From Clostridiales bacterium PH28_bin88 (GTDB lineage Bacteria; Bacillota; PH28-bin88), in the NCBI GenBank assembly GCA_000987045.1, contig LAKY01000033.1:25242-63434 (forward strand): a stretch of DNA of 38,193 bases, written 5' to 3'. The translations under genes were made by a program, and so were the position numbers. The notes beneath the pieces were generated by a model. It was not told the DNA's origin and did not search any database. It saw only the letters and a program-made list of their open reading frames with translations. Shown here piece after piece: positions 32,478 to 38,193 of the stretch. The first letter of the stretch is position 1, and each line of letters opens with the position of its first letter.

Positions 32478-34658
32478 GTGAACGGTGGAACACTTCGCCG
32501 GAGCCTGCGCTGGCGGATACTGCTCTCCGCCAGTGCAGGGCTGATCCTGTTGTTAGCGGTGATGGCCCTGCAAGGCGCACAGATTGTTTCGTCCCTCACC
32601 AGCCAGCAGGTAATTGAGTGGAGCCGTACGACCGAACACAGCGCCAAGCACCTGCAAGCCCGCATCGAACGGGATCAGGCACTAATCGATCAACTGGCAA
32701 CAGAGCTGATTTATACGGCCGGCGCTTCCGGGTCAACTGCCGCCGGCTTTTTACCCAACACGCAGAAACGCCTGGTAGTTTTCCGGCACGGGCTGGTCTG
32801 GCTCGACCCCGAGGGAGAGGTGGTTACCCGGGCACCCGAACAACAACCGCTTGCGGCCCTCATGCCTGGCGCGCCGCCGGCGGCTCTCCCGACAGTTGAC
32901 GACGACCGCCGCCTTTCCGGCCTGCTGTATACCGGCGAGGGGCGTCCCGTTGTTACCTACAGTGTCCAGATGGGCCAACTGGGTACTCTGCTTGCTATCG
33001 CCGATCTGGAGACAGGTCTGTTGGATGGTTTCCTTCCCCGGACGGCCCGGGGCGGCCATGCGGCACTTATTGACAGCCAGGGTTGGGTGCTGGCCTCCAC
33101 CAAGGACGCCCTCCGCTTCACCCGCCGCGAGCACCCGGATTGGGTCGCCGGCGCGATGCGTGAGGGCCGCCTGATGGTGACGGAAACCAATGGGCGGGGC
33201 AAAACCGATGATCGGGATATGATGGCCTTCGCTCCCATTGCTGGTACCGGCTGGGGCCTGGTCCTGGGCGAGCCAGTCAAGGAAGCCCTGGCGGCCTCGT
33301 TTCAACTGCGCCGCCGGATGCTGCTCCTGGGTTTGGCGGCCCTGGCCCTGGTGGTCGGCTACGCCTGGTGGGACACAGGCGCCATCACCAAGCCGCTGCG
33401 CAGGCTGACGTCCCTGGCGGAACGCATCGCAGCCGGAGATTTGAGTACTCCCGTGGCCGTGCGGCGGCATGACGAGATCGGCATGCTGGCCCGCTCCTTT
33501 GAGGCCATGCGGCTGAGCCTGCGCGGTTCGCGGGAGAAGCTGGAGGATGCCCTGGCGGAAACCAGGCGGCGGGAAAGGGAGACGGTAGCCCTGTACGCCG
33601 TCACCCAGGAGATCCTGCGAACCGGTAGCGGAGGAGCCCTGCGCACGGTGGTGGAACGGGTGCGTGAACTGCTGGGCGGCAGCGCGGGAGCCATCTGCCT
33701 GGCCGAATCCCCTGACAGCTTGTTGCGTTGCGTGGCAACCACAGTGGCGCTGGACGACAGCACCCCCGGCACGGGCGGGACGTGTGTTGCCCCCCACCAG
33801 GCCCCGGCCTCCCCTCTCTGCCCGTTGCTCCGGCGGCAGGAGCACCAGCAAGTGTTTGTAGAACAGGTTTCCAGGGAAGGCGCCGCCAGGGGATATCTCT
33901 GCCTGGCGGCAGGGCCGGCATCCAGCATTTCCGAGCAAGACCGCACCCTGCTGGCCGGCCTGGCCAACTTAGCGGGCCTGGCCCTGGTCCACGAACAGTC
34001 TCAGGCCCAGTCCCGCACCCTGGCGGTCTACGCGGAACGGGAGAGGATCTCCCGGGAGTTGCATGACAGCGTATCCCAGTCATTGAGCTACCTGTACTCG
34101 CAACTGGAGTTACTGCGGGAGATACTGCCGAAGCTGTCTACCGAGCAGCTGCGGGCTGAACTCAGCTCGTTATCCGGTGTAGCCTCGGTAGCCTTTGAAG
34201 AGGCTCGCGATTCTATCTTCAGCCTGCGGATAGCGGGAGGAGGAGGCGACCCCCTACCCATCTTGATCAGCGGCTGTGTGCGCGATTTCAAAGCCCGTAG
34301 CGGGATTCCGGTCGAACTGGATGCCGGTGTGATGGCAAGTATATCGCTGACGCCGGAGGCCGAGGTCCAGCTGGTGCATATAGTCCAGGAAGCCCTCAGC
34401 AACGTGGCCAGGCATACTCGCGCCACCCGGGTGGTGGTACGGGCAGAGGTGCAAGGAGGTGAACTGCGGGTAACCATCCAGGATAACGGTGAGGGCTTCG
34501 ACCCGCAAGCCCCTCGCCCGGGCCGGCGTTCTTTCGGCCTGGAGATGATGTGCGAGCGGGCGGAAAGCGTGGGCGGTTCCCTGCAAATCCGTTCAAGCCG
34601 TGATCACGGCACCCGCATTTTGGTAGGCGTTCCCCTGGGGGGTGAAGTTTTGGCATAG
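32478..34658 (+). CDS. NarX-like sensor histidine kinase with HAMP and GAF domains
   Basis: 726 aa from the GTG at 32478, nine nt after GGAGGA. TM1 (about residues 13-33), an external sensor domain (about 35-275), TM2 (about 281-300), HAMP (about 303-352), a coiled helix and a GAF-like module (about 375-505). This module has five cysteines (about 407, 418, 436, 448, 475). It ends with HisKA_3 with His at about 529 (ERERISRELHDSVSQSLSYL) and HATPase (DNGEGFDPQAPRPGRRSFGLEMMCERAE). The order is that of NarX/NarQ, where the central module also has clustered Cys. Paired with the downstream regulator and divergent from the cupredoxin operon. Confidence 0.93.
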   Translation: MNGGTLRRSLRWRILLSASAGLILLLAVMALQGAQIVSSLTSQQVIEWSRTTEHSAKHLQARIERDQALIDQLATELIYTAGASGSTAAGFLPNTQKRLVVFRHGLVWLDPEGEVVTRAPEQQPLAALMPGAPPAALPTVDDDRRLSGLLYTGEGRPVVTYSVQMGQLGTLLAIADLETGLLDGFLPRTARGGHAALIDSQGWVLASTKDALRFTRREHPDWVAGAMREGRLMVTETNGRGKTDDRDMMAFAPIAGTGWGLVLGEPVKEALAASFQLRRRMLLLGLAALALVVGYAWWDTGAITKPLRRLTSLAERIAAGDLSTPVAVRRHDEIGMLARSFEAMRLSLRGSREKLEDALAETRRRERETVALYAVTQEILRTGSGGALRTVVERVRELLGGSAGAICLAESPDSLLRCVATTVALDDSTPGTGGTCVAPHQAPASPLCPLLRRQEHQQVFVEQVSREGAARGYLCLAAGPASSISEQDRTLLAGLANLAGLALVHEQSQAQSRTLAVYAERERISRELHDSVSQSLSYLYSQLELLREILPKLSTEQLRAELSSLSGVASVAFEEARDSIFSLRIAGGGGDPLPILISGCVRDFKARSGIPVELDAGVMASISLTPEAEVQLVHIVQEALSNVARHTRATRVVVRAEVQGGELRVTIQDNGEGFDPQAPRPGRRSFGLEMMCERAESVGGSLQIRSSRDHGTRILVGVPLGGEVLA

Positions 34659-34737
34659 AAGCGGGTTCCGTAAACTCCCTGTGGGTTTTGGCATTTGACT
34701 GTACTGGCAATTTTGGCAAGTTAGGAGGTATCCCCAC

Positions 34738-35406
34738 ATGCCACCAATCCGCGTGCTGCTGGCCGACGACCACACGCTGGTGCGCAAGGGCATCGCCCGC
34801 CTGCTGGAAAGCGACCCCTCCATCCAGGTGGCCGGCGAGGCCAGTGACGGCCTGGAGGCGCTGCAACTGGCCCGCGAGCTGGTACCCGATGTGGCCCTGC
34901 TGGATATTTACATGCCCGGTTGTGACGGCATCACCGCGACCAGGATCATTCGCCAGGAGTTGCCCGCCGTGCGGGTGGTCATCCTGACGGTGTCGGAAAA
35001 GGAGCAGAACCTCTTCGCCGCGCTGAAGAGCGGGGCCCAGGGGTACCTGATCAAACGGATCGGGCCGCGGGAATTGACGGACATGGTCAAGGCCGCCGCT
35101 CGCAGCGAGGCGTGCATCTCGCCGGCCATGGCCGCCCGGATTATCGCCGAGTTCGCGCGCCAGGCCAACTCGGACCAGCGCAGCGAGAACGAGCTGACGC
35201 CCCGTGAGCAGGAGGTACTGGCACTGGTGGCCCAGGGGTTGTCGAACAAGGAGGTAGCCGACATCCTTGCCCTGAGCGAGCATACCGTGCGCAATCACCT
35301 CCGCAACATCCTGGAAAAACTGCACCTGCGCAACCGCGTGGAGGCGGCCAACTACGCCGTCAGGTCCGGCCTGGTACCGCTACCTGCGGCGGCTGACCCG
35401 GATTGA
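34738..35406 (+). CDS. NarL-family response regulator (second copy)
   Basis: 222 aa. Receiver domain with D10/D11, phosphoacceptor D56 (DVALLDIYMPGCDG) and VILTVSEKE. The LuxR-type helix-turn-helix is LTPREQEVLALVAQGLSNKEVADILALSEHTVRNHLRNILEKLHLRNRVEAANYA. The ATG follows AGGAGG. It is transcribed with the NarX-like kinase and is similar over its whole length to the regulator at 26937-27593. Target genes are probably the divergent electron-transfer operon. Confidence 0.94.
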   Translation: MPPIRVLLADDHTLVRKGIARLLESDPSIQVAGEASDGLEALQLARELVPDVALLDIYMPGCDGITATRIIRQELPAVRVVILTVSEKEQNLFAALKSGAQGYLIKRIGPRELTDMVKAAARSEACISPAMAARIIAEFARQANSDQRSENELTPREQEVLALVAQGLSNKEVADILALSEHTVRNHLRNILEKLHLRNRVEAANYAVRSGLVPLPAAADPD

Positions 35407-35435
35407 GCCGCCCCGCGCGTGGGACTAGTAGAGGC

Positions 35436-35711
35436 GTGGCGGAACTAGAACAGCAAATGGCCCTGGAGGCGCAACTGGCAAAAGAGGCAATAGGCACCGA
35501 TGAGAGCCGCGCCCGGGCTTACCTGAAGCGGCGCCAGGAAATCGCGGAACAGGTTGCCGGGCTGGCGGCCACGCGCAAGCAACTAACAACGGACCTGGAA
35601 CAACTGGAACAGGCGGAAGCCCGCTTAAATGCCAAACTGCTGGAATTAAAGGCGGTTGGGCAAAGAGAAAGACTTATCCGCCTGGAAGGCGAAGTCGGGC
35701 AACTGGAGTGA
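35436..35711 (+). CDS. Small coiled-coil protein of unknown function
   Basis: 91 aa from the GTG at 35436 (AGAGG nearby); a TTG at 35403 overlapping the regulator stop (102 aa) is an alternative. The whole product is Ala/Glu/Leu/Gln-rich and heptad-like (LEQQMALEAQLAKEAIG ... LEQLEQAEARLNAKLLELKAV). No TM segment or known motif is seen. It follows the NarX/NarL-like genes in the same direction and before a terminator, so probably in the same transcript. It could interact with a coiled-coil partner such as the kinase; this is not shown. Confidence 0.6.
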   Translation: MAELEQQMALEAQLAKEAIGTDESRARAYLKRRQEIAEQVAGLAATRKQLTTDLEQLEQAEARLNAKLLELKAVGQRERLIRLEGEVGQLE

Positions 35712-35737
35712 GCGGATGGGGGGCCCTTATCACCCCC

Positions 35738-35779
35738 ACGTCCAGGAAATTATCCACAAGGGCATAATTTCCTGGACGT
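35738..35779. repeat. Perfect 16-bp inverted repeat hairpin
   Basis: Arms 35738-35753 (ACGTCCAGGAAATTAT) and 35764-35779 are perfect complements with a 10-nt loop. No T tract follows. It lies directly before the bidirectional terminator at 35785. Confidence 0.8.
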
Positions 35780-35784
35780 TGAGC

Positions 35785-35818
35785 AAAGCCCCGGGTGATA
35801 ACTTCAGCCCGGGGCTTT
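35785..35818. terminator. Bidirectional terminator between convergent genes
   Basis: AAAGCCCCGGG and CCCGGGGCTTT form an 11-bp stem with a 12-nt loop. It serves the plus-strand NarX/NarL-like unit and the minus-strand DUF2680 gene. Confidence 0.75.
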
Positions 35819-35831
35819 CCCTGCTCTTCTC

Positions 35832-36206
35832 CTAGTACACCATGCCGTTGCCGCCCATCATGCCCCACCCGGAGCCGTATCCGGAAGGAGCAGGTTGCGG
35901 GCCGTCAGTCCCAGAGAAACCGCCGCCGCAGTGGCCGGCGCCCCCCATCATGCCAAAGCCGTACCCGTTCTCACGTTGATACTTCTCCATGTAGTCCAGG
36001 TTGTCTTTCAGACCCTTGGCTTGTTCGGGGGTAATCTCCCCGCCCTCGACGTACTTGTCGATGATCTGTTTCCTCAGTTGGAACATCTGCTGGTAGAGGC
36101 TGTTCACTTCCTCTTTTTGCTGGTCGGTCAGGGCCGCGAAGGCTGTGGGAGCCAGCAGCGCCACCACCAGCAAGGTTACCATACCAACGACAATCTTCTT
36201 TTTCAT
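35832..36206 (-). CDS. DUF2680-family secreted protein
   Basis: 124 aa from the ATG at 36204-36206 after AAAGGAGG. Signal peptide (about residues 4-23, ending AFAA), then a helical core LTDQQKEEVNSLYQQMFQLRKQIIDKYVEGGEITPEQAKGLKDNLDYMEKY typical of DUF2680 (YckD-like). It ends with a Gly/Met/His-rich tail (GFGMMGGAGHCGGGF ... GWGMMGGNGMVY). Such tails can bind copper or other metals and would fit the copper genes nearby. The region 36207-36494 downstream of its leader holds no other gene. Confidence 0.8.
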   Translation of the reverse strand: MKKKIVVGMVTLLVVALLAPTAFAALTDQQKEEVNSLYQQMFQLRKQIIDKYVEGGEITPEQAKGLKDNLDYMEKYQRENGYGFGMMGGAGHCGGGFSGTDGPQPAPSGYGSGWGMMGGNGMVY

Positions 36207-36494
36207 CCAGTCACGCCTCCTTTGTTTTTGTTTGGCTTTCACCTGTAATGTTACCAGGAGGATGTGCAGAAGGTGTGCCGTAGGTGTGAAGAAATTATGA
36301 ATTTGCCGGAGCGAGCTAAAGGTGCTGTCGTATCAGGGTTCGATCGTTATTTAATCCCTTGGAGAACAGGATTGATTCACATCGCCCAGGCCGCGATAAA
36401 GGGCGGTAATCATTCTAACAGGTTTTGATCAATAATTCGACCCAGGCGCTGGCGGCAGGAATCTAAAAACTAGGGATGGGTCATGTCCCCCCAA

Positions 36495-37154
36495 TCACCT
36501 GAATAAGGTCGACAGCCAATCCCTGAGACTAGCAACAGAAGGGAAAAACCTATTTGTGGTCCTCATATATTGCCTGTAATTTTCCCCAAACAACTCCAGC
36601 AGTTGTTGTTCTTCTTTTCTTGCCAGGTAGCGATACATGCATACCAGTACAGGTGCCATGATCAAGGTAACCAGGGTAGGCCACTGGACCAGAAAGCTGA
36701 TTATAATCAGGAAAAACCCCGTGTATTGAGGGTGACGAATGTATTTATATATTCCCTCCGTCACTAACTCTCCCCGGCCCGAGTGAATCTTCCTCCACCC
36801 CACGGAGATGATGACCAGGGCCAGGATTAGCAAAATATCAGTACCCGGATGCACAGCAAAAGAAATTAGCGGGGACTCGCCGAAGAAAACCTTCAGCAGG
36901 TGTCCGTTATTATGGGAAAAGGGGTCTACGGCCGGATATTTTTTGCCTAACCAGGAGGACAGGAGATAGATAGTGAAAGGGAAACCAAACATCTCCGTAA
37001 ACAGGGCGACAAAAAAAGCGCTTAAAGCCCCTATACTCTTCCAATCCGTTTTCGTCCGGGGCCTGAATACCGAAAACAGAAGAAAGCTCATAAACAGAAC
37101 ATTCCCAATGACAACCGGCCAGAGCCCGTAACCGTAAATGGTTGGGTGATCCAT
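36495..37154 (-). CDS. Isoprenylcysteine carboxyl methyltransferase (ICMT)-family membrane protein
   Basis: 219 aa, about five or six TM helices. The C-terminal part has the ICMT/PEMT-like signature GIYKYIRHPQYTGFFLIIISFL, which forms the SAM site, and then YRQYMRTTNRFFP. Bacterial relatives are mostly uncharacterised methyltransferases. The ATG follows AAGGAGG. Its promoter region carries a BlaI-type dyad and a partial CsoR-like element, so it is probably part of the copper/BlaI regulon. Confidence 0.8.
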   Translation of the reverse strand: MDHPTIYGYGLWPVVIGNVLFMSFLLFSVFRPRTKTDWKSIGALSAFFVALFTEMFGFPFTIYLLSSWLGKKYPAVDPFSHNNGHLLKVFFGESPLISFAVHPGTDILLILALVIISVGWRKIHSGRGELVTEGIYKYIRHPQYTGFFLIIISFLVQWPTLVTLIMAPVLVCMYRYLARKEEQQLLELFGENYRQYMRTTNRFFPSVASLRDWLSTLFR

Positions 37155-37204
37155 AAATAACCTCCTTGCCCGGTAGCCTCATAGATAGAAGTGTTTTTAA
37201 GTTT

Positions 37205-37234
37205 AACTACGACATGTAGTATGACTTTATTTTA
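37205..37234 (-). promoter_or_regulatory. BlaI-type operator and -10 region of the ICMT gene
   Basis: Dyad AACTAC-GACAT-GTAGTA (37205-37221), then seven bp, then a minus-strand -10 TAAAAT (37229-37234). Upstream GGGGGGTATA resembles half a CsoR site. The layout copies that of 37472-37524. Confidence 0.65.
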
Positions 37235-37259
37235 CACTATACCCCCCGACAAAGGTAAA

Positions 37260-37281
37260 CCCTGAACACACCGGCTCAGGG
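37260..37281 (-). terminator. Hairpin after the 31-aa ORF
   Basis: CCCTGA/TCAGGG with a 10-nt loop, about 55 bp past the 31-aa ORF stop. The T content that follows on the minus strand is low (TTTACCTTTG), so it may be weak. Confidence 0.45.
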
Positions 37282-37334
37282 TCTAATTGATGTTAACGCG
37301 TCGTTGCTGACCACCCCAAGTTTACGTTTCTAGG

Positions 37335-37430
37335 CTATGCGCGGGTGTCGACATTTTGTCCCAGGTACGGCAGGGTGGCCTGATTCTTCGTGGTTGGGAT
37401 CGAGGCTTGGGTAGCCGATAGGAATTCCAT
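37335..37430 (-). CDS. 31-aa ORF under a CsoR/BlaI composite promoter
   Basis: ATG at 37428-37430, preceded by AAAAGGAGG at the correct spacing. The product begins MEFLSATQASIPTTKNQATL and ends NVDTRA. It is polar, with no TM helix and no Cys. It could be a real small protein or a leader peptide. The well-formed promoter and ribosome binding site are the main support. Confidence 0.45.
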   Translation of the reverse strand: MEFLSATQASIPTTKNQATLPYLGQNVDTRA

Positions 37431-37471
37431 GCTCTCGCCTCCTTTTGGGGCCACCAGCCGGCCCCAGTTTT

Positions 37472-37524
37472 TACTACCGCACGTAGCATGACTTCATTGT
37501 ACACCATACCCCCTAGGGGTTCAA
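37472..37524 (-). promoter_or_regulatory. Composite promoter: CsoR-like site in spacer plus BlaI-type operator
   Basis: On the minus strand: -35 TTGAAC (37519-37524), 17-bp spacer, -10 TACAAT (37496-37501). The spacer holds the dyad ATACCCCCTAGGGGTT (37506-37521). Seven bp after the -10 lies TACTAC-CGCAC-GTAGCA (37472-37488) at the transcription start. Two repressors could act on the same promoter. Confidence 0.75.
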
Positions 37525-37643
37525 GTGTTTTGCCGGGATTTCACGAAAACTTCATAAACTACCGGCCATAAAGTGAAAGAAAAGGCCAGTAAGACGACGA
37601 TCCCCACAACCACGCGACCGGTGAGCTTTTGCCAACGATGCAA
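37521..37643 (-). CDS. 40-aa single-pass membrane peptide
   Basis: TTG start at 37641-37643 after AAGGAGAGGGG. The product has a short basic N-terminus (LHRWQKLTGR), a TM helix VVVGIVVLLAFSFTLWPVVY and a tail EVFVKSRQNT. The stop codon overlaps the -35 box of the next promoter. No family is recognised; it resembles the other single-helix peptides in this window in size and topology. Confidence 0.6.
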   Translation of the reverse strand: MHRWQKLTGRVVVGIVVLLAFSFTLWPVVYEVFVKSRQNT

Positions 37644-37752
37644 TTAGACCCCTCTCCTTGCTGAGATAAGCTTTGGAAACCCGCGTTAGGCCTGAGCCCT
37701 TCGCTTCCAGAGTTCTTAGTTGTAAATTGTTTTCAATACATTCTTAAACAGC

Positions 37753-37792
37753 GCCCCGTTCCTGGCCCAGGCTGTTCGGGCTGGAACGGGGC
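37753..37792. terminator. Strong hairpin in a gene-free stretch
   Basis: GCCCCGTTCC (37753-37762) and GGAACGGGGC (37783-37792) are perfect complements, with a short inner GCCC/GGGC pairing. No T tract on either side. The surrounding 37644-37930 has no supported gene. Confidence 0.5.
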
Positions 37793-37933
37793 CTAAAGTG
37801 TAAAGGGAGGAGGGCAGTTTAAGGTCTTACCCAGGACCTAGAGCTAATGCCCTTGGCCGCAGTGGGCTACCGCCCGCAGCATGTACCTTTTCCTCAGCAT
37901 GCGATTCACCCCCCTTTCCGTGAGGTCCTTCTT

Positions 37934-38193
37934 TTGTACTGTCGCACCGCCAGGTGCGAGAGGATATTTCATCAGCCATACCGGCTTACCATCCGGCTAG
38001 CTTACCCTGTGACAGGGGCCAGGGTGAGCCTGCGGGCCAGCCGCCCGGCCGGAGGCGGGTCACCCGGTGAACCTACCTGGATCGACCTGCTGCCGGCTGA
38101 CCAGCCGGGTATCTATAGCGGGAAGCTGTCCACCTGCAGCATCTCCTCGCCGAAGGCAAACTGTTGTACTGGCTCGGCGCGGACGCCCTGGCG
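37934..38193 (+). pseudogene. Partial or broken YtkA/FixH-like fragment at the right edge
   Basis: An open plus-strand frame includes YRLTIRLAYPVTGARVSL and ends its plausible part with IDLLPADQPGIYSGKLS (about 37975-38135). This resembles the single Ig-like domain of YtkA/FixH-type proteins linked to copper or cytochrome oxidase assembly. After that the coding quality moves to another frame (LQHLLAEGKLLYWLGADALA), suggesting a frameshift. There is no good start or ribosome binding site. The gene, if real, runs off the window. Confidence 0.3.

Noticed and set aside
32751..33938. Long minus-strand open frame (395 codons) opposite the NarX-like kinase
   Set aside because: The plus strand has clear HAMP, GAF and kinase motifs in a continuous frame. 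The opposite frame has no recognisable domain and is a side effect of high GC.
34396..35325. Minus-strand open frame opposite the NarL-like regulator
   Set aside because: No motif and no start signal, and it overlaps the complete regulator gene.
37322..37507. 61-codon minus-strand frame starting at 37507
   Set aside because: Its start lies upstream of the -10 box of the promoter at 37496, so it cannot be the translated frame. The 31-aa ORF with a strong ribosome binding site is better.

Overview
The window looks like a chromosomal segment of a moderately GC-rich, anaerobic or respiratory Bacillota (Firmicutes), most likely of the Peptococcaceae/Moorella type. Supporting this are a complete SAM-I (S-box) riboswitch, BlaI/BlaR-type regulation, a locus shaped like a type I toxin-antitoxin, Gram-positive-style ribosome binding sites, and a full System I (Ccm) cytochrome c maturation cluster together with NrfD/Fe-S electron-transfer genes. 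The species cannot be named from the sequence alone.

Left block (1-7213, all minus strand). A BlaI-type repressor and an M56 (BlaR1-like) antirepressor protease head an operon with a DUF2318 Fe-S/thiol membrane protein, two FtsX-type permeases and a MacB/LolD-type ATPase. This set resembles the ABC half of P19/FTR1 iron-uptake loci, but without FTR1 or P19. A gluzincin-like membrane peptidase and an unknown membrane-anchored protein separate it from the ccm genes.

Cytochrome c maturation block (7251-15060, minus strand). The order of transcription is unknown signal-peptide/TM protein, ccmE, ccmF, ccmH, ccmI-like, a second unknown signal-peptide/TM protein, ccmA, ccmB, ccmC, ccmD. CcmE has Cys in place of the heme-binding His (CxxxY type), and CcmH has an altered cysteine motif. 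No ccmG and no cytochrome c (CxxCH) gene is visible.

Copper block (15304-22841). A 1.1-kb island of three small genes, one of them a CopZ-like chaperone, is framed by ~130-bp inverted repeats. Next come a copA with a CsoR-type operator inside its promoter, a methyltransferase, and a divergent second copA.

Sulfur amino acid block (22950-26160). A probable type I toxin-antitoxin-like locus precedes two tandem PLP-dependent transsulfuration enzymes under an S-box.

Right block (26164-38193). It holds a frameshifted CcdA and two NarX/NarL-like two-component pairs. These pairs bracket an operon of CuA-like cupredoxin, Tat-exported 4x[4Fe-4S] protein, NrfD and a cytosol-anchored Ig-like protein, which may be a quinol:cupredoxin electron-transfer module. 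A DUF2680 protein, an ICMT-family protein and several very small membrane or leader peptides follow.

The block is tied together by one 17-bp palindrome, TACTAC-N5-RTAGTA, found upstream of blaI, a 47-aa peptide gene, ccdA, the ICMT gene and a 31-aa ORF. It predicts a BlaI-family regulon linking the metal, thiol and cytochrome genes. Two of these promoters also carry CsoR-like sequences, complete in one and partial in the other.
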